A stretch of 29,802 bases of DNA from CAYNRA01 sp964399465 (lineage in GTDB: Bacteria > Bacteroidota > Bacteroidia > Cytophagales > Spirosomataceae). This document shows positions 1 through 6,534 of the stretch, piece after piece. A model generated the notes under the pieces. It ran no database searches. It was not told the DNA's origin and saw nothing but the letters and a program-made list of their open reading frames with translations. The first letter of the stretch is position 1. Each line of letters begins with the position of its first letter. Position numbers and translations under genes: made by a program. The stretch covers positions 1-29,802 of the forward strand of contig CAYNRA010000033.1 in the NCBI GenBank assembly GCA_964399465.1, in the 5' to 3' direction.

Positions 1-371
1 TTCTCGTGTAGCACTTGGGACTCATATGAAATCGCCTTTACTACAACTGTATCTACGGACCCAAATACAGTTCCTCGAATCGGAATTGGTGTTAAAGTTT
101 CATTTGAACGTTGAAAAACATGTCCTGGCAATGGTGAAAACACCGTATCAATTCCACTCCAATTGGGGTCAATCAATGCAGAATAATAATTACCATCAGG
201 CACAAAAAAGCCCGGATTCAGTAAAATAAACTGACTCCGGGTATCTTGTACCCTTGTGTTTCCAAGGGCTGTATTTCTCGTTAATATTTTATTAGATTGC
301 GAATTACAAAAGCTAAGTGAGATAAAAAAGAGAGTTATAGTAAAGAGAGTTATAGTTAGGACAGTTTTCAT
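1..371 (-). CDS. Lipoprotein of unknown function, 5' part only
   Basis: This open frame starts at the ATG at 371-369 on the minus strand and runs off the left edge of the window without a stop, giving about 123 codons. The N-terminus (MKTVLTITLF...) is a hydrophobic signal peptide ending in a lipobox-like LSFC at about residues 19-22, so the protein is probably lipidated and envelope-anchored. The remainder (for example NPGFFVPDGNYYSALIDPNW, then a stretch rich in Thr, Pro and Val) looks like a secreted beta-rich domain that I do not recognise. The signal peptide coding region contains a perfect 15-bp tandem duplication. A good TAnnTTTG promoter element lies just upstream at 399-392. The upstream SDR gene has the same orientation but is 78 bases away. 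The reading frame is well supported; the function is unknown. Confidence 0.72.
   Translation of the reverse strand, partial: MKTVLTITLFTITLFFISLSFCNSQSNKILTRNTALGNTRVQDTRSQFILLNPGFFVPDGNYYSALIDPNWSGIDTVFSPLPGHVFQRSNETLTPIPIRGTVFGSVDTVVVKAISYESQVLHE
327..356. repeat. Perfect 15-bp tandem duplication in a signal peptide
   Basis: Bases 327-341 and 342-356 are identical and adjacent (AAAGAGAGTTATAGT twice). The unit equals five codons, so the minus-strand lipoprotein gene stays in frame and its hydrophobic segment gains a second copy of a T/I/L/F-rich pentapeptide. This is a likely replication-slippage duplication. Confidence 0.85.
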
Positions 372-391
372 ATATCTGAATTACGTTCCTA

Positions 392-425
392 CAAAAATAA
401 TAGATTGTAAGAATGACGCTTACAA
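392..425 (-). promoter_or_regulatory. Probable Bacteroidota promoter for the partial lipoprotein
   Basis: On the minus strand, TATTTTTG at 399-392 matches the -7 consensus TAnnTTTG. A TTG at 425-423 lies 23 bases upstream, slightly further than usual for the -33 element. Transcription would start about 15 bases before the ATG at 371. A 7-bp hairpin (TTGTAAG/CTTACAA, 405-425) overlaps this region and could be part of a terminator for the SDR gene. Confidence 0.5.
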
Positions 426-449
426 CTTTCTTATTTTTTTATTAAACGG

Positions 450-1145
450 TCACTTCAGCGTACCCATTCCGCCATCTACACCTAAAATTTGACCTGTTAC
501 CCAAGAGGATTGCGCACCAAGTAAGTAACAAGCTGCATTCGCCACATCTTCTGATTGCCCGACCCTACCCAATGGATGGCGTTTGTTGGATGCTTCTATT
601 TTCTCTGGTGAGGATAAAAGTGCCTGAGCCAACGGTGTAGAAGTCAAAGATGGTGCAATGGCATTTACTCGAATTTGTTGACCAGCTAACTCAGCTGCAA
701 GCGAGCGAGTTAAGCCTTCAATAGCTCCTTTCGAGGCAGCAACCGAAGCATGGAAACTCATTCCTGTTTGTACTGCTACCGTACTAAAAAAGACAATCGA
801 AGCACCTTTTGCTGCCTTCAAAGCTGGTAAAGCAGCTTGTGCTACTTGGATAGCTCCCAGAACATTTATTTGGTAATCCAAGGTAAAGTCTGCCATACTA
901 AAACGAGGAAAGGGCTTCAAAGAAATTGTGCCCGGGCAATAAGCAACTCCGTGCAAAACCGCTGGCAATTCTTCTTTAGGAAAAGAAGTTGACGTGCTTG
1001 CATCCCATGTAATGTGTTTTGTAACAGCAAAAGAAGGGGCAGTTCTCGACGCTGAGATGACTTCATTTCCAGCTGCTAGCAATGTTTTCGCGATAGATTC
1101 TCCGATTCCACTACTAGCACCTACCACTAAATATAAATTCGACAT
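450..1145 (-). CDS. Atypical short-chain dehydrogenase/reductase (SDR)
   Basis: The 231-residue protein has the classical SDR layout: a glycine-rich nucleotide-binding loop (VGASSGIG, residues 8-15), the structural asparagine in the INVLGA segment (N94), the catalytic-region serine in FFSTVAV (S121), and a C-terminal SSWVTGQILGVDGG segment typical of the family. The YxxxK catalytic motif is degenerate: the sequence is VAASK, so K139 is present but position 135 is valine instead of tyrosine. The NNAG-like motif is also altered (YCPGT). It lies downstream of folE and the pterin synthase on the same strand, which suggests reduction of a pterin product such as a sepiapterin-type step, but the missing tyrosine argues for a changed mechanism or a different role. 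A terminator-like hairpin separates it from folE. The family call is firm; the substrate is inference. Confidence 0.85.
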   Translation of the reverse strand: MSNLYLVVGASSGIGESIAKTLLAAGNEVISASRTAPSFAVTKHITWDASTSTSFPKEELPAVLHGVAYCPGTISLKPFPRFSMADFTLDYQINVLGAIQVAQAALPALKAAKGASIVFFSTVAVQTGMSFHASVAASKGAIEGLTRSLAAELAGQQIRVNAIAPSLTSTPLAQALLSSPEKIEASNKRHPLGRVGQSEDVANAACYLLGAQSSWVTGQILGVDGGMGTLK

Positions 1146-1184
1146 TTTACTTTTATTTTATTCATTTAATTCGTTAACACCCAA

Positions 1185-1225
1185 ATAAAAAAAATGTTTG
1201 GAAAGTAAGCTACCCTCCAAACATT
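1185..1225 (-). terminator. Intrinsic terminator after folE
   Basis: Bases 1193-1202 (AATGTTTGGA) and 1216-1225 form a perfect 10-bp stem. On the minus strand the stem is followed by a run of seven or eight T. It lies between the folE stop (1249) and the SDR start (1145), so it probably terminates or attenuates folE transcripts before the SDR gene. Confidence 0.75.
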
Positions 1226-1248
1226 CTCAAAATCAACAAAACGAACGA

Positions 1249-1932
1249 TTAGGCTTTCAATTTCACTAATTGAACAAATTCATCGCGTTTACTTTGGTTC
1301 TGAAAAATTCCACCGTAAAAGGATGTTACAGTAGAACTCGAATGGTCGTGTACGCCTCTGGACGATACGCACATGTGATCTGCATCTAAAATAACAGCTA
1401 CATCTTGCGTATCAAGCACTTCTTGCAATGCTTTTCCAACCTGAATGGTCATCCTTTCTTGAACTTGCGGGCGCCGTGCAAAATGGTTTACAATCCGATG
1501 AAGTTTCGATAAACCTATTACTTTACCAGAAGAAATATAGGCAATGTGTGCTTTTCCAACGATGGGCACAAAATGATGTTCACAGTTAGAATTGAATTGA
1601 ATATCGCGTTCAATCAACATTTCACCGTATTTGTATTCGTTGTTAAATAAAGTCAAGGCAGGCATATTTTGCGGATTCAACCCTGAAAATATTTCTTTCA
1701 CATACATTTTTGCTACACGGCGCGGAGTGCCTTGCAAGCTATCATCGCTTAAATCAAGTCCAAGAATTTCCATAATTTGACGGAAATTTTGCTCGATCAA
1801 ATCTATTTTGGTATCGTCGTCTAAGGCAAAAGCATCTTCTCTTAGCGGCGTATTCACCGATGTAAACGTGTGGTCATCGCCCATGGCATCAGCCCACTCA
1901 GCTGTATTATTTTTAAGCAGGGTATTCGACAT
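1249..1932 (-). CDS. folE: GTP cyclohydrolase I
   Basis: FolE converts GTP to 7,8-dihydroneopterin triphosphate, the first step of folate, tetrahydropterin and some deazapurine routes, in the cytoplasm. The 227-residue protein carries the conserved C-terminal core: zinc ligands C117 and H120 in NCEHHFVP and C188 in HMCVSSRGV, together with the GLSKLHRIV and FARRPQVQER segments of the active site. Length fits the family, with a short poorly conserved N-terminal extension of about 40 residues. Its ATG lies inside the 3' end of the pterin synthase gene (20-base overlap), so the two are translationally coupled. The pairing with a PTPS-II type enzyme suggests tetrahydropterin production rather than folate alone. 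The call is secure. Confidence 0.96.
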   Translation of the reverse strand: MSNTLLKNNTAEWADAMGDDHTFTSVNTPLREDAFALDDDTKIDLIEQNFRQIMEILGLDLSDDSLQGTPRRVAKMYVKEIFSGLNPQNMPALTLFNNEYKYGEMLIERDIQFNSNCEHHFVPIVGKAHIAYISSGKVIGLSKLHRIVNHFARRPQVQERMTIQVGKALQEVLDTQDVAVILDADHMCVSSRGVHDHSSSTVTSFYGGIFQNQSKRDEFVQLVKLKA

Positions 1933-2329
1933 AGTTTCTTTCAGTTTCGTAAAGTCTAATTTTAACTTCTAATGCTTGGTTGTTTATTTGTTTTTCAATG
2001 ATGTCATGAATGACCCTTGCGATGTTTTCAGCGGTTGGATTTAAGTTCTTAAATTCTTCTACTTCAATATTCAAGTTTTTATGGTCAAATTTATCGAGGA
2101 CATGCTCTTTTATCAAGTCACTCAATGCTTTCAAATCATACAAATAGCCTGTTACGGGGTCTGTTTCCCCAATCAGTTGAACAATCAATTCATAATTATG
2201 CCCATGAAAGTACTGGTTATTGCATTTACCGAATACTTCTTCATTTTTCTCTGCACTCCACGCGGGATTGTGCAGGCGATGGGCCGCATTAAAATGCTCT
2301 TTTCTAAAAACAGCGGTTTTCTTTTTCAA
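1913..2329 (-). CDS. 6-pyruvoyl-tetrahydropterin synthase / QueD family protein
   Basis: This 138-residue protein of the PTPS/QueD fold acts on dihydroneopterin triphosphate, the product of FolE. Zinc-binding histidines are visible in FNAAHRL near residue 17 and in FHGHNYEL near residues 42-44. The catalytic cysteine lies in FGKCNNQYFHGH, that is C-x5-HGH. From family knowledge, that spacing is typical of eukaryote-like PTPS-II, which makes 6-pyruvoyl-tetrahydropterin, whereas QueD usually has C-x3-HGH. FDHKNLN and the YETERN segment complete the active site. The gene overlaps folE by 20 bases and is first in the minus-strand cluster. Automated annotation would probably call it 6-carboxytetrahydropterin synthase (QueD); I favour a PTPS-type role because of the motif and the neighbouring SDR. 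Confidence 0.92.
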   Translation of the reverse strand: MKKKTAVFRKEHFNAAHRLHNPAWSAEKNEEVFGKCNNQYFHGHNYELIVQLIGETDPVTGYLYDLKALSDLIKEHVLDKFDHKNLNIEVEEFKNLNPTAENIARVIHDIIEKQINNQALEVKIRLYETERNYVEYPA

Positions 2330-2385
2330 TGATATATAATTTACGAGTTAGTGCTGTTACAAAGTTTGTGTACAATGCAACTAGC

Positions 2386-2415
2386 CCGTCGAGACGGTAT
2401 CTCTTTCGCGAAAGA
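2386..2415. promoter_or_regulatory. Two adjacent GC-rich dyads in a divergent spacer
   Basis: The spacer between the divergent pterin synthase and Gfo/Idh genes holds CCGTCGAGACGG at 2386-2397 (5-bp arms, two central bases) and, four bases later, the perfect 14-bp palindrome TCTTTCGCGAAAGA at 2402-2415. Both stand out from the AT-rich surroundings and lack a following T-run. They look like operator sites for a dimeric regulator. No convincing TAnnTTTG element was found next to them. Confidence 0.4.
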
Positions 2416-2503
2416 CTCTTTTATAACCGAACATTTTGTATGCTTGTTCAAATTTATTCAAAATTATTCCTATTTTGCTCAATCAATTATAACCTAAACT
2501 TCT

Positions 2504-3827
2504 ATGAACCGACGTAATTTTCTGTCAACGACTTTAGCTACTTCTGCTGTTCCATTTGTTGTTAAAATGGCTCCCGAACCTAAAAAAACGGTTCGTTTGG
2601 CTTTTATTGGTACCGGATACCGGGGTAGAAATCATATAGAACAAGTCCTTTACAGACCTGATGTTGAAATTACCGCTATTTGCGATATTGATCTTTCTGC
2701 TATTGCTGAAGCTTTAAAAATTTGCAAAAAATTTGGCAAAAAAGAGCCTGCCATCTATGGTAAAACAGACAAACATTATCTCGAAATGCTCAAACGAGAC
2801 GATATTGACGGCGTCATTATTTCTACCCCTTGGGAACTGCATGTTCCCATGTCTGTGGACTCCATGAAAGCAGGAAAATATACAGCCGTGGANNNNNNNN
2901 NNGTCATGGGACTTAGTAGATACGTACGAAAAGACTGGCGCCCATTGCATGATATTAGAAAATGTGTGTTATAGACGAGATGTCTTAGCCGTCTTGAACA
3001 TGGTTCGCCAAGGTATGTTCGGACAAATGACCTACGCGCACTGTGGCTACCAGCACGATTTACGAGAAGTCAAATTCAATGATGGCAAACGATATGCAGG
3101 TGGAGGTGTTGAGTTTGGCCCCAATGCACACGCAGAGGCACGTTGGCGCACACAACATTCGGTAGATAGAAATGGAGACCTGTATCCGACACATGGCTTA
3201 GGCCCCGTTGCACATTGGTTAGATATCAATCGTGGAAATCGATTTACCTATTTATCCTCGTATGCCACGCCAAGTTTAGGATTACACAAACACATCGTTG
3301 ATAAAGGAGGAAAAGACCACCCAAATGCCAAAGTAAATTTTAAATTAGGTGATATTGTTACTACCATGATTCAGTGTGCAAATGGTGAAAATATCATGCT
3401 CATTCACGATACAAACTCACCACGCCCATATTCATTGGGCTTTCGAGCACAAGGAACAGAAGGAATTTGGATGGACGATAACGACTCCATTTATCTTCAA
3501 AACCACAGTCCAAAACCACACGTTTGGGAGAAGTTTGAGGCGTATCAAGAAAAATATGACCACCCACTATGGAAGAGTCATGCAGAAGAAGCAGAGAAAG
3601 CAGGACACGGAGGAATCGATTATTTTGTCATGCGGGGCTTCATTGAAGCCATTAAAAATCAAACTGCACCACCTATGGATGTCTATGATGCCGCCGTTTG
3701 GAGCGCAATTAGCCCACTTTCTGAACTTTCCATTCAGCGAGGGAGTGCCCCTGTTGAAGTTCCTGACTTCACACGAGGAAAATGGAAAACTAACCCACGT
3801 ATTTTTGGTTTAAATGATCAGTTTTAA
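2504..3827 (+). CDS. Tat-exported Gfo/Idh/MocA oxidoreductase, GH109-type (interrupted by a sequence gap)
   Basis: The N-terminus MNRRNFLSTTLATSAVPF is a twin-arginine signal. It is followed by a Rossmann nucleotide-binding segment (RLAFIGTGYRGRNH) and an ICDID motif. After the 10-N gap the frame resumes at 2904 as WDLVDTYEKTG, then LENVCYRRDVLAVLNMVRQG, HWLDINRGNRFTYLSS and a C-terminal GGIDYFVMRGFIEAI segment. This pattern is characteristic of the GH109 branch, the NAD-dependent alpha-N-acetylgalactosaminidase-like proteins, which keep NAD bound and cleave glycosides by a redox mechanism. The halves lie in different frames across the 10 N, so the true gap length must be a multiple of three. 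I treat this as one intact gene, not a pseudogene. The export signal suggests periplasmic glycan processing; the substrate is not determined. Confidence 0.88.
2893..2902. other. Assembly gap (10 N) inside the Gfo/Idh gene
   Basis: Ten N of arbitrary length. The upstream frame (codon begun by GA at 2891-2892) and the downstream frame (TCA TGG at 2904-2909) join correctly only if the missing length is divisible by three. By comparison with remembered relatives, roughly a dozen residues of the Rossmann domain are absent. Confidence 0.95.
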
Positions 3828-3914
3828 TAAATCAACTCGCATTAAATATTCAAAAAACGGCTTTTCCAAACAAGCATGATTCGCAGTTTGTTATGGGTTA
3901 CAAATACTAAAAAG

Positions 3915-4382
3915 ATGAAGATAAGTATAAACAAAAAGGAATATTCCTTAGCGGATATTGATCCAGAAACGCCACTTCTCTGGGTGATTCGAGATGAGGT
4001 TGGACTCAAAGGAACAAAATTTGGTTGTGGGCTTGCCCAATGTGGTGCTTGTACAGTTCACATAGATGGGGATGCTGTCCGTTCATGCTCCTACCCTGTT
4101 CAATATGCTGAAAACAAAGAGATTACAACAATCGAAGGACTTTCGCAAAATGACCAAAACCTGCACCCTATCCAACAAGCTTGGATAGAGCATCAAGTAC
4201 CACAATGTGGCTATTGCCAACCTGGTTTTATGATGGCAGCAGCAGAACTTTTGGCAAAAAATCCAGCCATTACAGAGACCGATATTCGCGAAAATATCAC
4301 CAATATTTGTCGATGTGGAACACAACCTCGAATCATTTCGGCAATTCTAAAAGCTGCTGAAATCAACAAATCCAACGCATGA
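3915..4382 (+). CDS. iorA: Isoquinoline 1-oxidoreductase small subunit-like [2Fe-2S] protein
   Basis: This is the electron-transfer subunit of a molybdenum hydroxylase of the xanthine oxidase family. The 155-residue protein has two [2Fe-2S] domains: the plant-type ferredoxin site with C38, C43, C46 (CGLAQCGAC) and C58, and the helical C-terminal site with C98, C101 (CGYCQPG), C132 and C134 (CRCGT). An upstream in-frame ATG exists at 3876, but MKISINKKEYSL is the normal start of the ferredoxin domain, so I place the start at 3915. The 3' end overlaps the iorB start by four bases (ATGA), so the two subunits are translationally coupled. Electrons would pass from the Mo site in IorB through these clusters to an acceptor that is not encoded nearby. 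Confidence 0.93.
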   Translation: MKISINKKEYSLADIDPETPLLWVIRDEVGLKGTKFGCGLAQCGACTVHIDGDAVRSCSYPVQYAENKEITTIEGLSQNDQNLHPIQQAWIEHQVPQCGYCQPGFMMAAAELLAKNPAITETDIRENITNICRCGTQPRIISAILKAAEINKSNA

Positions 4383-6523
4383 AAAAAGACGAAAAAAAAT
4401 CAATCTCAAGAAGAAAATTCCTTATACGCTCTGGAATTGGATTAGCTGGAGCTTCTGCCCTCCTCTATTTTGGTTGTACGCCTATTCGTCGCGCAATTGG
4501 TTCGACGGCAGCTGAAATGGACTTACCCTCTGGTATTCTTTCTTTTGATACTGACCTTTGGTTTACATTAGAAAAAGATAATACACTGACAATCCGCTCC
4601 CCAAAAGTAGAAATGGGTCAAGGTATCTTTACTGGACTTGCTATGCTTGTTGCCGAAGAGCTAGATATGGACATGCAACAAATCAAGGTCATTCATGCCT
4701 CCACACAGAATGGCGCAGCAGATTTTGCAGGCACAGGTGGAAGTTCTACGACGACCTCTTTGTATGTCGATTTGCGGGAAATGGCAGCCACATTGCGCGA
4801 GACAATCAAACAAGCAGCAAGCAAGCAGTTAAATATCCCTACAGATCAGCTTATCACCAAATCAGGAAAAGTAATTTATGCCAACGGTGAAATGACGTAT
4901 TCAGAAATTGCACTGAAGTCACCCGACTGGAAAATAGCCAAAACACCTGAACTTCGCCCCGAAAAAGAATTTAAAATCATTGGTACAAGTCAAAAAAGAG
5001 TTGATCTTGAAGATAAAGTTTTAGGCAAGCCAATTTATGGTATCGATGTTGATCTTCCAGAAATGGTTTACGGACAAATTGTCTATTCTCCTTTTCTTGG
5101 TGGAAAAATGGGAAAGGTAGATACCAAAGAAGCCCAAAAAGTAAAGGGCGTTTTGACTATTCATCAGGACAAAGAATGGATTGGCGTCGTTGCAAAAAAT
5201 CAGTATGCGGCACTCAAGGCAGCAAAGTTGATTCAGGTTGATTGGCAAGTAGCCAAAAAAGCAACCAATGAAGAAATTATAGAGGCGATTACAGTTGGAA
5301 AAGGCACACATGTAAATATTCAAGATAAAGGAAATGTAGAACGTACATTTACTTCAACCACGAACGCAAAAGTAACCGCAGCGTATAGAACCCCACCCGG
5401 AATACATGCCACCATGGAACCTAGTGTAAGCGTTGCATCTGTGGAAGGAGACAACGTGACCATTTATATGGGCACACAAATGGCTCAAATTGTTAAGGGA
5501 CAAATCACAAGCAAAACGCGTTTCAAAAGTGATAATNNNNNNNNNNGTCGCAAAGCTACCTTGTACAATGTCGTTGAGGCCATTACATTGTCCGACAAGG
5601 TGAAGAAACCAGTCAAAGTCATCTGGACAAGAGAGCAGGAATTTCAAAATGGGTATTTACGCCCCAATACACACCACGCTTTACGCGGAAGTGTCACAAA
5701 AACGGGCGAGATAGAAAGTTTTCAGCATGAACAAGCAACGGGCGATATGATTTTGCAGAATTTCCCTCCAATTGCTTTGAAAGCGTTGGGTGCAGATATG
5801 TTCTCTGCAGGACATGGCGCACGCATCCCGTACATAATACCGAACAAAAAAGCGGATATGTGGCAAAATGTACTGCCATATCCAACAGGAATTTGGCGGT
5901 CTGTTGGGATGTTTTCCAATACATTTGCAGTAGAATGTTTTGTTGATGAACTTGCACATGCAGCTAAAAAAGACCCCATTGAGTTCCGAATAAATCATCT
6001 ACAAGATGATGATAATTTGGTACGAAGAAGAAAAGAACTTTTGGTATTATTGGCACAAAAAGCTGGCTGGGACACACCCAAAAAACCTGGTGTTGGTCGG
6101 GGTATCGCAACTGGAGAGGACCGCAAAGCGATAGCAGCAACAATGGTTGAATTGGAAGTTGTCGAAGGGCAGATTCGCATAATACGGGTCGTACAGTTAT
6201 TGGACTCAGGAAAAATTGTTAATCCAGATGGAGCTAGACAGCAAGTTGAAGGCGCAACCATGATGGCTTTGAGTGCTGCTTTATTTGAAGATGTTTCGAT
6301 TGAGGATGGACAAATAAGTGCAACCAATTTCCATCAATACAATGTAGCGAAATTGGCACATACTCCACAAATCGAAGTCTATTTCCACGAAGGAGGCGAA
6401 AAGCCTTACGGGGTCGGAGAACCACCTATGGCGCCCGTTGCACCAGCAATTGCCAATGCTCTTTTTGATTTAACGGGAAAACGATTCCGAAGTTTACCTT
6501 TGCAACCAGCGTTTACTGTTTAA
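4379..6523 (+). CDS. iorB: Molybdopterin-binding aldehyde/isoquinoline oxidoreductase large subunit (contains a sequence gap)
   Basis: This is the Mo-cofactor subunit of a two-subunit xanthine oxidase-family hydroxylase, resembling isoquinoline 1-oxidoreductase beta subunit and membrane-bound aldehyde dehydrogenases. It begins with a twin-arginine signal (SRRKFL, residues 10-15) followed by a hydrophobic stretch, so the folded complex is probably exported to the periplasm together with IorA. Motifs include VEMGQGIFTGLAMLVAEELD, FAGTGGSST, VIWTREQEFQ, IWRSVG and, near the C-terminus, GVGEPPMAP, whose glutamate is the catalytic base of the family. A 10-N gap lies where the GGGFG-R cofactor-binding motif is expected; the frame is preserved across it. 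At 714 residues plus missing sequence the length fits the family. The real substrate cannot be told from sequence. Confidence 0.92.
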   Translation: MKKDEKKSISRRKFLIRSGIGLAGASALLYFGCTPIRRAIGSTAAEMDLPSGILSFDTDLWFTLEKDNTLTIRSPKVEMGQGIFTGLAMLVAEELDMDMQQIKVIHASTQNGAADFAGTGGSSTTTSLYVDLREMAATLRETIKQAASKQLNIPTDQLITKSGKVIYANGEMTYSEIALKSPDWKIAKTPELRPEKEFKIIGTSQKRVDLEDKVLGKPIYGIDVDLPEMVYGQIVYSPFLGGKMGKVDTKEAQKVKGVLTIHQDKEWIGVVAKNQYAALKAAKLIQVDWQVAKKATNEEIIEAITVGKGTHVNIQDKGNVERTFTSTTNAKVTAAYRTPPGIHATMEPSVSVASVEGDNVTIYMGTQMAQIVKGQITSKTRFKSDNXXXXRKATLYNVVEAITLSDKVKKPVKVIWTREQEFQNGYLRPNTHHALRGSVTKTGEIESFQHEQATGDMILQNFPPIALKALGADMFSAGHGARIPYIIPNKKADMWQNVLPYPTGIWRSVGMFSNTFAVECFVDELAHAAKKDPIEFRINHLQDDDNLVRRRKELLVLLAQKAGWDTPKKPGVGRGIATGEDRKAIAATMVELEVVEGQIRIIRVVQLLDSGKIVNPDGARQQVEGATMMALSAALFEDVSIEDGQISATNFHQYNVAKLAHTPQIEVYFHEGGEKPYGVGEPPMAPVAPAIANALFDLTGKRFRSLPLQPAFTV
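5537..5546. other. Assembly gap (10 N) inside iorB
   Basis: Ten N replace part of the gene. The frame on both sides agrees if the true length is one more than a multiple of three. Reading resumes with (G)-R-K-A-T-L-Y-N-V-V-E-A, the usual sequence after the glycine-rich GGGFGR motif, so that motif lies in the missing DNA. Confidence 0.95.
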
Positions 6524-6534
6524 TAAATTTTACG

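Noticed and set aside
26..229. Plus-strand open frame near the left edge
   Set aside because: It is antisense to a better minus-strand lipoprotein frame with signal peptide, lipobox and promoter.
2446..2480. TATTTTG-like -7 element upstream of the Gfo/Idh gene
   Set aside because: One base shorter than TAnnTTTG and without a -33 element at proper distance.
2949..3827. Separate gene starting at ATG 2949
   Set aside because: The ATG lies inside conserved GH109-type sequence; the frame extends upstream to the N gap and is the continuation of the gene starting at 2504.
5021..6425. Several minus-strand open frames under iorB
   Set aside because: They are shadows of the iorB coding sequence and lack recognisable domains or start signals.
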